Positions 38,501-46,095 of a stretch of DNA of 64,000 nucleotides are shown here, piece after piece. Made by a program: the position numbers and the translations under genes. How positions within the stretch are numbered: position 1 is the first letter of the stretch; each line of letters begins with the position of its first letter. The stretch lies in contig JAEUVJ010000045.1 of assembly GCA_016787085.1 (NCBI GenBank), forward strand, positions 53,221-117,220, written 5' to 3'. The stretch comes from Chitinophagaceae bacterium (GTDB taxonomy: Bacteria; Bacteroidota; Bacteroidia; Chitinophagales; Chitinophagaceae). The notes beneath the pieces were generated by a model, which made no database searches, had not been told where the DNA came from, and was given only the letters and a program-made list of their open reading frames with translations.

Positions 38501-38577
38501 GACAATACAAAAGCAATTGTCAGCATTAACCCGGGACTACGTAAACTTAGCAGGCGTTGCAAAGCAATTCGTAACAT
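35536..38577 (-). CDS. SusC/RagA-type TonB-dependent transporter (pair 3)
   Basis: The 1013-residue outer-membrane protein has an N-terminal signal (about 1-33, preceded by a basic 'LRIALQRLLSLRSPG'). The regulatory-like beta domain is 'IRGSVKDSKGSPVPSVTV' (about 35-110), then the linker 'DVVVVGYGKSSKKN', a plug ('LLQGKVAGLNITASGDPN', 'VLKDAAATAIYGNRAASGVIIVTT') and the barrel, ending 'RTIMFGVNITF'. It is the classic SusC type and the first of the transporter pair of region 2, 109 bp downstream of the inositol oxygenase gene. Confidence 0.96.
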   Translation of the reverse strand: MLRIALQRLLSLRSPGLMLTIAFVLSSFAMYGQQQIRGSVKDSKGSPVPSVTVTVKGTTNSAITADDGSFSINAKEGDVLVFSAVSFEPTEMKVTSSATYAVVLTATSVTLADVVVVGYGKSSKKNLSSSVTTLKPEDLNRGAIGDVGQLLQGKVAGLNITASGDPNRQAAVILRGVSTVNSPGAPFYVIDGVPGADIAVVAPDDIVSIDVLKDAAATAIYGNRAASGVIIVTTRRGKKGQAVASYNGYVGVESVSSKLDLMDASQLRAYITANGAAFSPNDDKGASTDWMAAIQRSEAISHNHNLSLSGGNEKSTYSASLNYFDKQGILNRSHLRRIIGRLSLEQYALNDKVKFGLSVSNANSNANYVPLQNVVLLQAAKHLPISPVMNADGTYFENLGTTGYFNPVAIVDNAKDDTKYNTLMGSFTTEVKLPFDLTYNLSLSYQNTTSLHGEYYGSYYGKYPTSNFYNNPDPGIGIAHTLIGSLFGVNGSAFRSSFQNTFKTAESYLTWNRKFGDHHLNVVVGYSWQETTYGEGLQVSSTNFPSDNLGYTNLVLGNPYAISSYRINLGSDLTYGQIRLISDFGRLNYNYKDRYLLQASLRRDGSSVFGENNAWGYFPSVGAGWRIINESFMKDQNIFNDLKLRFSYGVTGNSGGIGAYTSKLIYGITGTYYNNGVQDNAYGPIQGSNPDLQWEEVATTNVGIDFTILRNKLSGSLDWYNKNTTNMLFNYRVSASLVPGGNLWANGGSINNKGLELTLNATLVSNKVFTWNTTLNMATNKNEITSLQGPYANGDSIRYSDPEGPGQTGATLQLLKVGKPIGQFFSLQYAGKDQNGISQFYKRDGTLTTNPAIGTDYFYVGDAQPKLLMGWNNSFRYGKWDLNLFFRGVFGHKIFNATRADLSYVIAAAQNNILESAKDDNITDNRNSFYSTRYIEKGDYIRLDNATLSYTFGSPVKGISNLRVYATGNNLLTITKYSGIDPEINQGGVSPGIDYNNFYPKTRTIMFGVNITF

Positions 38578-38686
38578 AAGTAGTCAATTTTTGATTAAGC
38601 AATATGGTTAGCTTTTCATGGACAGGCCTGTAATTGTTTGTCGGGCACTAATCATCCAGGCAAAAAAATAATAGTGCATTTATTGA

Positions 38687-39565
38687 TCAGAATTTAAGTG
38701 TTGGCGGCAGGTATTTACCGACAAGACCTTCATAATAGGGCCTTAGCTTTTTCCAGTCAGGCGGCTCGGGACTTTTGGAATAGAGGTCGTAAGGATTGAA
38801 CAACTTTACCCATTTGAGCATTTCCCTGTCATGGTCATCCAGCAGATGGTCGTATGCTCCTTCGCGATGCCAGGCATAAAAAGAATGATAACGCAGCATA
38901 TACAATCCCGGCTCAGGGATATAATCCTTCAGCATCTGGTACACATACTCATCATGCCCCCATGACATATCTACTTTACGTAAACCACAATTAGGTTCGT
39001 ACACACCATGCAGGGTCTTAAATACCGGGCTAGTAAAATCGGGGTTGTCTTTAAAGAACTCCGGGTAAACCACTTTATCCGAATACGCACAACCTACGGG
39101 GAAAGTATCTCCTACTACGGCCCATTGCGGTTCGCCAAAAAGACAAAGCACTTTTCCCATGTCGTGCATTAGTCCTGTGAGCACCATCCAGTCAGGATGT
39201 CCATCCCGGCGGATGGCTTCTGATGTTTGTAATAAATGCTGTAGCTGATCCAGGTCGGTGTCAGGGTCTGAGTCATCCACCAGTTGGTTCAGGAAATCAA
39301 ATGCATCCCATACGGTCATTTCTTTCCTGTCAAACTTCAGGAACTCTTTGCGCTTTTTTTGCACAAAATCATAGGTCTGGTAAGTATGATTCAACCGGTA
39401 AAATTCTTTTACCGTATCCCTGGCAGGAGCATCATAGTTCCGGTATTCCTCGGTGGATTTGGAAGTAGCAATAGCTTCCGGGTCGGGATAACGAAGAAGC
39501 ACATCTTCCTCCCAGGCGTCAAGACTGGGCAATGGGTTTGCCTCCATGGGATTGTTGGTACTCAT
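38687..39565 (-). CDS. Myo-inositol oxygenase (MIOX)
   Basis: The 292-residue protein matches eukaryote-type MIOX along its length. All six di-iron ligands are visible: His123 ('DGHPDW'), His134 and Asp135 ('LMHDMGK'), His204 ('MSWGHDEYVYQML'), His227 ('RYHSFYAWH') and Asp260 ('NPYDLYSK'). The substrate lid residues 'YRNYD' and 'FYRLNHTYQTYDFV' are also there. It is cytoplasmic (no signal) and converts myo-inositol plus oxygen to D-glucuronate, which could enter the hexuronate route. It is the first gene of the region-2 operon and is divergent from the LacI-type gene. It links this locus to inositol or inositol-containing glycans. Confidence 0.96.
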   Translation of the reverse strand: MSTNNPMEANPLPSLDAWEEDVLLRYPDPEAIATSKSTEEYRNYDAPARDTVKEFYRLNHTYQTYDFVQKKRKEFLKFDRKEMTVWDAFDFLNQLVDDSDPDTDLDQLQHLLQTSEAIRRDGHPDWMVLTGLMHDMGKVLCLFGEPQWAVVGDTFPVGCAYSDKVVYPEFFKDNPDFTSPVFKTLHGVYEPNCGLRKVDMSWGHDEYVYQMLKDYIPEPGLYMLRYHSFYAWHREGAYDHLLDDHDREMLKWVKLFNPYDLYSKSPEPPDWKKLRPYYEGLVGKYLPPTLKF

Positions 39566-39636
39566 AAGTGAATAATATGATTGATGATAAAATAGGTACT
39601 GAAAGAAATATCAGTGCAGTTTCCTGGTAACATTAT

Positions 39637-39648
39637 GGCAATCGTTTG
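39637..39648. promoter_or_regulatory. Candidate operator GGCAATCGTTTG in the MIOX/lacI intergenic region
   Basis: It shares ATGGCAATCGT (from 39635) with the leader of the region-1 PUL. It lies 72 bp upstream of the MIOX start on the minus strand and 165 bp upstream of the lacI start, a position that could regulate both. Confidence 0.4.
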
Positions 39649-39725
39649 AAAGGTGATGAAGGATTCCGGATGTTAAATTGCATATTTTTTATAATACCTG
39701 ACCCAGGTCATATGATGTTTATTTA

Positions 39726-39739
39726 CGAAACCGTTTTCG
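39726..39739. promoter_or_regulatory. Candidate LacI-family operator CGAAACCGTTTTCG
   Basis: This 14-bp near-perfect palindrome (6 of 7 pairs, central CG) has the shape of GalR/LacI-family operators. It lies 63 bp before the lacI-type start and suggests autoregulation (inference). Confidence 0.4.
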
Positions 39740-39801
39740 CTCAGAAGCTTACCTTTACCTGGTTACAGGCCCTGAAGCGTTTCAAACCGTGCCATATTAA
39801 T

Positions 39802-40812
39802 ATGAGTAATACTACCATTAAGATATTAGCCAAAGAACTGAACCTGTCAGTAGCTTCTGTATCCAAAGCATTACGCGACAGTCATGAAATAAGCAAAGAG
39901 ACCAAAGAAAAAGTACTGGCGCTTGCCCGTAAACTCAATTATGTTCCCAACCCCTACGCCAGCAGTCTGCGGAAAAGAAAAAGTAAAACCATAGCAGTAG
40001 TGCTGCCGGAAGTGGCAGACAGTTTTTTTTCATTAGCCATCAACGGCATTGAATCAGTAGCGCAGGATAAAGGTTACCATGTACTGATCTATCTCACCCA
40101 TGAGAGTTTTGCAAGAGAAGAAGCGATACTAAACGAATTCAAAAGCGGAAGAGTGGATGGGATACTGATCTCCGTATCCAGTGAGACGAATAACAGCGAT
40201 CATATCACGCAGGTGATCGCTTCAGGCAAACCTGTTGTTTTCTTTGACCGGGTTTGTGATGATGTGGAAACCGCCAAGATCATTACAGATGATATGGAGA
40301 GCAGTTATAAAGCCACCTCCCACCTGATCCAGAACGGATGTAAGAATATTGCCTATATCTATACTTCCCGCAGTCTTTCTATAAACAATAAAAGACTGGA
40401 AGGCTATAAAAAGGCACTGGCTGATCATGATATCACTATACAGGAAGACCTGATCGTACTCTGCGACAGCAATACGACCGGAAATTATGATATCATCAAA
40501 AAGCTGCTGAAGAAAAAAAACCGGCCCGATGCGCTGATCGCCTGCGTGGAAAAACTAACTACCCCGATTTACCTGGCCTGCCGCGACCTGAAGCTATCCA
40601 TACCTGGCAAGATCAAGGTGATCAGCTTTACCAACCTACAGGCAGCGTTGATACTCAGTCCTGCTCTTACAACAGTTACACAGCCTGCATTTGAAATGGG
40701 AAAAATGGCGGCTACCGTTCTTTTCAAAGCATTAGAGAAAAAAAATTACAGTCTTAAAAAAGAAACTGTGATCATACCCTCTGTTCTTAACATCAGGCAG
40801 TCTGCAACATAA
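39802..40812 (+). CDS. LacI-family transcriptional regulator
   Basis: The frame is open from 39646, but the DNA-binding domain starts at the ATG at 39802 (336 residues). The N-terminal helix-turn-helix reads 'TIKILAKELNLSVASVSKALRD', followed by the hinge helix 'PNPYASSLRKRKSK' and a periplasmic-binding-protein-like sensor domain (about 60-336: 'IAVVLPEVADSFFSLAINGIE', 'VVFFDRV', 'SLSINNKRLEGYKKAL'). It is divergent from MIOX and the only regulator in either PUL, so it probably controls region 2 in response to a released sugar, and possibly region 1. Confidence 0.93.
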   Translation: MSNTTIKILAKELNLSVASVSKALRDSHEISKETKEKVLALARKLNYVPNPYASSLRKRKSKTIAVVLPEVADSFFSLAINGIESVAQDKGYHVLIYLTHESFAREEAILNEFKSGRVDGILISVSSETNNSDHITQVIASGKPVVFFDRVCDDVETAKIITDDMESSYKATSHLIQNGCKNIAYIYTSRSLSINNKRLEGYKKALADHDITIQEDLIVLCDSNTTGNYDIIKKLLKKKNRPDALIACVEKLTTPIYLACRDLKLSIPGKIKVISFTNLQAALILSPALTTVTQPAFEMGKMAATVLFKALEKKNYSLKKETVIIPSVLNIRQSAT

Positions 40813-40853
40813 ATATTTAAGTCAGAAGAAAGAATACCAGCGAAAACCTGTTA

Positions 40854-41741
40854 CTATTTGGGGGAGTTCTTTATCTTTTGTATGCAGCCCGAAAGGCTTT
40901 GTCTCCACTCTTTTAATTGAATCCCGAATACCTGTTGTATCTTTTTTTTATCCAGTACTGAATAGGCTGGTCGTTGGGCAGGAGTCGGATATTGTGAAGT
41001 GGGAATGGCATTCACAACACAACCGGCATTTGTCATTTCCCTGATAGCGACAGCTAACTCATACCAGGTAATAGCCCCTTCGTTGCTGAAATGATAAATC
41101 CCGGGATGCCATTCACCCGACGGCGATTGATCTTTACCAATAATGGTTAACAGGGCTTCTGCAAGATCGGCGGCATAGGTGGGAGATCCCTGCTGGTCGC
41201 TGACCACCTTGACCTCGTTCCTTTCACCCATCAGTTTCATCATCGTTTTCACGAAATTCTTACCATAAGCAGAATATACCCAGGATGTGCGGATAATGAC
41301 GGTATCAGGATCAGCGAATATGGCCTGCCTTTCGCCTTCCAGCTTGGAAGCTCCATATACACTTTGGGGATTTACAGGATCATTCTCCTTATAGGGAACA
41401 ACGGCTTTCCCGTCAAAAACATAATCGGTAGAAATATGTATGAAGCGGCTATCGTATTCTTTACATACCGATGCCAGCACACCCACCGCCTCACTATTTA
41501 CCATGAAAGCCTGTTCTTTCTCTGACTCCGCTTTATCCACTGCTGTATAGGCAGCACAATTGATACAATAGCGGGGATGATAAGAACTGAATGCCTTTCT
41601 TACCTGCTCAGTATGATCGATGGGAAGCTCTTTTCCGGAGAGAAAAACAAACTCATATTGCGGATAAGATGGCGCCAGTTGCTGCAGCTCACTTCCCAGT
41701 TGGCCGCCGGCACCTGTGACGAGTATTCCCGGTTTATTCAT
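40854..41741 (-). CDS. rfbD: dTDP-4-dehydrorhamnose reductase
   Basis: The ATG at 41741 overlaps the rfbC stop by one base (TGATG) and gives 295 residues. 'GILVTGAGGQLGSEL' is the NAD(P)-binding glycine motif, 'ISTDYVFDG' and 'YGASKLEGE' hold the catalytic Thr and the YxxxK, and 'IIRTSWVYSAYGKNFVKTM' is typical of RmlD. It reduces dTDP-4-keto-L-rhamnose to dTDP-L-rhamnose, the last step of the pathway. rfbA and rfbB are not in this window. It is the last gene of the nucleotide-sugar cluster. Confidence 0.94.
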   Translation of the reverse strand: MNKPGILVTGAGGQLGSELQQLAPSYPQYEFVFLSGKELPIDHTEQVRKAFSSYHPRYCINCAAYTAVDKAESEKEQAFMVNSEAVGVLASVCKEYDSRFIHISTDYVFDGKAVVPYKENDPVNPQSVYGASKLEGERQAIFADPDTVIIRTSWVYSAYGKNFVKTMMKLMGERNEVKVVSDQQGSPTYAADLAEALLTIIGKDQSPSGEWHPGIYHFSNEGAITWYELAVAIREMTNAGCVVNAIPTSQYPTPAQRPAYSVLDKKKIQQVFGIQLKEWRQSLSGCIQKIKNSPK

Positions 41742-42301
41742 CAGTTGTTGAAATGAAAATTTGCATGGCAATCTGCAAGCAGGGGAAGCAATCTGTCTTT
41801 TTCTGAAACAATAATTTTGTCCTCCGGTATCTTCCAGTCTATGCTGAGGGCCGGGTCATCGAACCGTATTCCCCCTTCACTTTGCTTATTATAGAACTGA
41901 TCGCATTTATACTGAACAACAGCCTGAGGGCTTAATACGGAGAATCCATGAGCGAAACCGGCAGGAATGAACAGTTGCTTTTTATTCTCTGCCGTCAATT
42001 CCAGTGAAAAACTCTTTCCGAATGACGGTGACCCTTTCCGGATATCCACTACCACATCCAGTATGCTGCCCTGCACCACGCGGATCAGTTTGGTTTGTGC
42101 AAATGGCGGAAGCTGGTAATGCAATCCCCTGATCACCCCATGACAGGAAGATGATTCATTATCCTGCACAAATTTTATCTGCAGCCCGTGGCCGGCAAAA
42201 GTTTTCTCGTTATACGATTCAAGAAAGTAGCCCCGGCTATCGCCGAATACCTTTGGCTCAAAAACCAGTAATCCCGGGAAACCTGTTTCAACAAAAGACA
42301 T
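41741..42301 (-). CDS. rfbC: dTDP-4-dehydrorhamnose 3,5-epimerase
   Basis: The 186-residue cupin enzyme shows 'LVFEPKVFGDSRGYFLESYNEKTF', 'FVQDNESSSCHGVIRGLHYQ' (catalytic His) and 'LDVVVDIRKGSPSFGK', then 'FIPAGFAHGFSVLS'. These are the standard RmlC blocks, at the usual length. It epimerises C3 and C5 of dTDP-4-keto-6-deoxyglucose. It starts 1 bp after the UDP-sugar dehydrogenase stop and overlaps rfbD by one base. Confidence 0.96.
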   Translation of the reverse strand: MSFVETGFPGLLVFEPKVFGDSRGYFLESYNEKTFAGHGLQIKFVQDNESSSCHGVIRGLHYQLPPFAQTKLIRVVQGSILDVVVDIRKGSPSFGKSFSLELTAENKKQLFIPAGFAHGFSVLSPQAVVQYKCDQFYNKQSEGGIRFDDPALSIDWKIPEDKIIVSEKDRLLPLLADCHANFHFNN

Positions 42302-42302
42302 A

Positions 42303-43592
42303 TTATAAACTCCAGTAGTGGCGGTTCTTAATTTTGTTACGGTACATTCCTTTCAGATCTGCGATCATGCCATGCGGCCTGGTAATGCTGCTGTAGTATT
42401 GATCATCCAGGCTGGCATAACTGGCATGGGGCACCGTGATGATAACTGCATCATAATCCGTTGCTGTTTTTTTCACCAGTCCGAACCCGTATTCATGTTC
42501 GAGTTCCGCTGAATCGGCATGCGGATCTTCTACTTCTACATTGACATAGTATTCTTTCAGCGCTTTTACCACATCACTTACTTTTGAATTCCGGATATCA
42601 CTTACATTCTCCTTAAAAGTAGCCCCCTTCACAAGCACTTTTGAAGATTTAACATCCCCGCTGTTTTTGATGATATGCTGGATCACTTTTTTAGCGACAT
42701 ACTTGCCCATGCTATCGTTAATGTTACGGCCGGCCAGTATTACTTCAGAATGATACCCAAGTTCTTTGGCTTTATAAGTCAGGTAATAAGGGTCAACGCC
42801 GATACAATGCCCCCCTACCAGCCCGGGCTGGAACTTCAGGAAATTCCATTTTGTGCCTGCCGCTTCCAGCACCTCATAGGTATTGATACCTACTTTATCA
42901 AAAATGATGGACAGTTCATTCATCAAAGCAATATTCAGGTCACGCTGTGTATTCTCGATGATCTTGGCGGCTTCGGCTACTTTGATGGAAGAGGCCCTGT
43001 GCACACCCGCCTGCACCACCAGTTCATACACTTTTGCTATGACATCAAGCGATGGGGCATCACAACCTGAAACGACCTTGATGATCTTTGCCAGCGTATG
43101 CTGTTTGTCTCCCGGATTGATACGTTCCGGCGAATAACCGATCTTAAAATCAGTCACTGCTTTCAGTCCTGATAATTTTTCGATGACAGGGAGACAATCT
43201 TCTTCTGTGCAACCGGGATACACGGTAGATTCATACACCACATAATCTCCTTTCTTGATCACTTTCCCGATAGTTTCCGATGCTTTTTGCACCGGTGTAA
43301 GGTCCGGCACATTATGATCGTCCACAGGCGTAGGCACAGCCACTATAAAAAACTTTGCTTCTCTTAATACATCCAGTGAGTCGGTAAAAGTTATATCGCA
43401 GCCTTCAAAAGCTTCTTTATCCAGTTCATTACTCGGGTCAATGCCTTTTTTCATCATGTCAATACGCCTGGCATTGATATCAAATCCGATAACGGATATT
43501 TTCTTTGCGAATTCCAGTGCGATCGGCAGGCCTACATAGCCCAGGCCGATAAGGGCGAGTTTTGCTTTTTTATCAACAAGATCCTGGTACAT
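42303..43592 (-). CDS. UDP-sugar 6-dehydrogenase of the WbpO/TviB type (UDP-N-acetylhexosamine dehydrogenase)
   Basis: The 429-residue protein starts 'LVDKKAKLALIGLGYVGLPIALEFAKK' with the Rossmann motif. The middle shows 'VYPGCTEEDCLPVIEKLSGL' and the catalytic Cys region 'LVGGHCIGVDPYYLTYKAKELGYHSE', which is characteristic of the WbpO/TviB (Vi antigen) group oxidising UDP-GalNAc or UDP-GlcNAc to the uronate, rather than UDP-glucose. The C-terminal 'VKGATFKENVSDIRNSKV' also fits. It is separate from the true Ugd two genes upstream. The exact HexNAc cannot be read from sequence. Confidence 0.9.
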   Translation of the reverse strand: MYQDLVDKKAKLALIGLGYVGLPIALEFAKKISVIGFDINARRIDMMKKGIDPSNELDKEAFEGCDITFTDSLDVLREAKFFIVAVPTPVDDHNVPDLTPVQKASETIGKVIKKGDYVVYESTVYPGCTEEDCLPVIEKLSGLKAVTDFKIGYSPERINPGDKQHTLAKIIKVVSGCDAPSLDVIAKVYELVVQAGVHRASSIKVAEAAKIIENTQRDLNIALMNELSIIFDKVGINTYEVLEAAGTKWNFLKFQPGLVGGHCIGVDPYYLTYKAKELGYHSEVILAGRNINDSMGKYVAKKVIQHIIKNSGDVKSSKVLVKGATFKENVSDIRNSKVSDVVKALKEYYVNVEVEDPHADSAELEHEYGFGLVKKTATDYDAVIITVPHASYASLDDQYYSSITRPHGMIADLKGMYRNKIKNRHYWSL

Positions 43593-43682
43593 AACGGAAT
43601 TTCTAGGGGTTGTTTGAAAGTTAAGTTTGTAAATATATTGAGGGAAACGGGAAGCATGTATCTGACAAAAAAATCATTTCGA

Positions 43683-44666
43683 TTACTTACTGCTGACAAA
43701 CTCTTTTGGCTGTTTTCTCCACTCTTCTTCCGGCAGCGATTTAAAATAATTATAGGTAATCTTTAATCCTTCCTTTCGGTTGACCTTTGGCTCCCATCCT
43801 AATATCTGTTTGGCCTTGGAAATATCCGGCTCCCGTTGTTTGGGATCATCTACCGGCAGCGGTTTGAAGATGATCTTTACTTTATTACCTGTCAGTTCTA
43901 ATATCTCTTTGGCAAAATCAAGGAGGGATATTTCATCCGGATTGCCAATATTGACCGGGAAATGATAGTCGCTCAGCAGGAGGCGGTAAATGCCCTCGAT
44001 CAGGTCATCCACATAACAAAAGCTCCGGGTTTGTGACCCGTCGCCGAATACAGTGAGGTCTTCTCCCCGGAGGGCCTGCCCGATAAAAGCGGGTAAGGCA
44101 CGGCCATCATTCAACCTCATTCTTGGACCATAGGTATTAAATATGCGTACGATGCGGGTATCCACCTGGTGAAAAGTATGATAGGCCATGGTCATCGCTT
44201 CCTGGAAACGCTTAGCCTCATCGTATACTCCCCTTGGGCCTACCGGGTTGACATTTCCCCAGTACTCTTCTGTTTGCGGGTGAACCAGCGGGTCGCCATA
44301 CACTTCACTGGTAGAAGCTACCAATATCCGTGCATTCTTTGCTTTAGCCAAACCAAGACAATTGTGTGTTCCTAATGAACCCACTTTTAATGTCTGGATA
44401 GGAATTTTCAGATAATCAATCGGGCTGGCAGGCGAAGCAAAATGTAAGATAAAATGCAAATCGCCGGAAATATGAATGAATTTCGAAACGTCATGATGAT
44501 AAAATTCGAATTGCTCCAGCTTAAAAAGGTGTTCGATATTCCGCAGGTCACCGGTGATCAGGTTGTCCATCGCGATAACATGGTAACCTTCTTTAATAAA
44601 CCTGTCTGCCAGATGAGAACCAAGAAAACCTGCAGCACCGGTTATTAATACACGTTTACGTTTCAT
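43683..44666 (-). CDS. UDP-glucuronate decarboxylase (UDP-xylose synthase)
   Basis: The 327-residue SDR enzyme has the '[17 protein letters not shown]' NAD motif, '[28 protein letters not shown]', '[14 protein letters not shown]' and '[20 protein letters not shown]' (YxxxK). All are strong signatures of UXS, which turns UDP-glucuronate into UDP-xylose. The Ugd gene 8 bp upstream would supply the UDP-glucuronate, making this a two-step UDP-xylose module. Confidence 0.95.
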   Translation of the reverse strand: MKRKRVLITGAAGFLGSHLADRFIKEGYHVIAMDNLITGDLRNIEHLFKLEQFEFYHHDVSKFIHISGDLHFILHFASPASPIDYLKIPIQTLKVGSLGTHNCLGLAKAKNARILVASTSEVYGDPLVHPQTEEYWGNVNPVGPRGVYDEAKRFQEAMTMAYHTFHQVDTRIVRIFNTYGPRMRLNDGRALPAFIGQALRGEDLTVFGDGSQTRSFCYVDDLIEGIYRLLLSDYHFPVNIGNPDEISLLDFAKEILELTGNKVKIIFKPLPVDDPKQREPDISKAKQILGWEPKVNRKEGLKITYNYFKSLPEEEWRKQPKEFVSSK

Positions 44667-44674
44667 AATTCAAT

Positions 44675-45985
44675 TTAATTAACTATTCTTCTGCCTACGC
44701 TTTCGTAATGGAAACCAAGGTCCTCGATAGCCTGCAGGTCGAAAAGATTCCGGCCGTCAAAGATCGCTTTATTTTTCAGACTGGAACCGATCCGGCTGAA
44801 ATCCGGGGTACGGAATTCATTCCATTCTGTGGCAATGATGAGTGCATCCGCCCCGTTCAGCGCTTCATATTGCCCCTCAGCATACGTGATCACATCCCCG
44901 ATGGTCTTTTTGACATTCTTCATCCCCTCAGGATCAAAAGCGCTGACTGTAGCCCCTTCTTTTAATAGTGCCTCTATCATATATAAAGCGGGGGCCTCTC
45001 TTACATCATCTGTATTGGGCTTAAAAGCAAGACCCCACAAAGCAAAATGTTTTCCTTTCAGGTCGTTATTGAAATATTTTTTAATGCCGGGTATCAGATG
45101 CACTTTCTGCGCTTCATTCACATCCATTACTGCATTCAGTATTTTAAACTGATATTTCACTTCATTAGATGACTTCACAAGGGCTTGCACATCTTTGGGA
45201 AAGCAACTGCCGCCATAGCCGATACCGGGAAACAGGAACCTTTTCCCGATCCTGTCATCGCTGCCAATACCCCTTCGCACCATATCTACATCAGCGCCGA
45301 GTAGCTCGCAAAGCTTTGCCACCTCATTCATAAAAGAGATCTTGGTAGCCAGGAAGGAGTTAGCCGCATATTTGGTCAGCTCGGCCGATCTCTCATCCAT
45401 AAATATTACAGGGTTGCCCTGGCGAACAAATGGCGCATATAGTTCATTCATGATCTTTTTTGCTCTTTCAGACCTGGTGCCTATCACTACCCGGTCAGGC
45501 TTCATGAAGTCCTCCACTGCCACTCCCTCACGCAAAAACTCAGGATTGCTTACCACATCAAATTCTGATTTACAGTTTTTTGCAATGGCTGTATGAACTT
45601 TCTCTGCCGTTCCTACAGGTACTGTGCTTTTATCAACTATTACTTTGTAATCAGTGAGTATTTTACCAAGGTCATCAGCTACACCCAGTACATATTTGAG
45701 GTCGGCAGAGCCATCTTCGCCAGGAGGAGTAGGCAAAGCCAGGAATATTATAACGGCATCTTTGATCCCTTCGGCCAGGTTGGTGGTAAACCGGAGACGC
45801 TGTTCTTTCAGGTTACGCAGAAATAGTTTTTCAAGCCCCGGTTCATAGATAGTAATCTCGCCATTGGTAAGGCTTTCCACTTTTTTTGTATCAATATCAA
45901 TGCAGGTGACAATGTTACCTGTTTCTGCAAAACAAGTGCCTGTTACCAAACCTACATAGCCGGTGCCGACTACTGCAATTTTCAT
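44675..45985 (-). CDS. ugd: UDP-glucose 6-dehydrogenase
   Basis: The 436-residue protein has 'KIAVVGTGYVGLVTGTCFAETG' (NAD motif), 'LPTPPGEDGSADLKYVLGVA', 'STVPVGTAEKV', 'NPEFLREGVAVEDFMKPDRVVIG' and the catalytic Cys in 'GIGYGGSCFPKDVQAL'. These are canonical for Ugd, which oxidises UDP-glucose twice to UDP-glucuronate with NAD. It precedes the UDP-xylose synthase gene and follows a large palindrome at 46023. Confidence 0.96.
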   Translation of the reverse strand: MKIAVVGTGYVGLVTGTCFAETGNIVTCIDIDTKKVESLTNGEITIYEPGLEKLFLRNLKEQRLRFTTNLAEGIKDAVIIFLALPTPPGEDGSADLKYVLGVADDLGKILTDYKVIVDKSTVPVGTAEKVHTAIAKNCKSEFDVVSNPEFLREGVAVEDFMKPDRVVIGTRSERAKKIMNELYAPFVRQGNPVIFMDERSAELTKYAANSFLATKISFMNEVAKLCELLGADVDMVRRGIGSDDRIGKRFLFPGIGYGGSCFPKDVQALVKSSNEVKYQFKILNAVMDVNEAQKVHLIPGIKKYFNNDLKGKHFALWGLAFKPNTDDVREAPALYMIEALLKEGATVSAFDPEGMKNVKKTIGDVITYAEGQYEALNGADALIIATEWNEFRTPDFSRIGSSLKNKAIFDGRNLFDLQAIEDLGFHYESVGRRIVN

Positions 45986-46022
45986 GAGAACGTTTTTAAG
46001 TTATTCGGTTAATGATTAAATC

Positions 46023-46049
46023 GGGCATCCCGCCTGCGGCGGGATGCCC
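46023..46049. repeat. REP-like 12-bp perfect palindrome
   Basis: GGGCATCCCGCC and its exact reverse complement GGCGGGATGCCC flank a TGC loop. It sits in the 110-bp gap between the DegT stop and the ugd start. A T-run is lacking, so it is not a standard terminator. The core CCCGCC...GGCGGG also occurs at 19951-19963, which suggests a dispersed palindromic repeat. Confidence 0.75.
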
Positions 46050-46095
46050 TGACGATGTTTATATCGTTTCGGTCGCCAAAATATAAAATAAAAAA

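Noticed and set aside
39646..39801. Longer N-terminus for the LacI-type regulator
   Set aside because: The helix-turn-helix of this family begins directly at the ATG at 39802, and the extension covers candidate operators.
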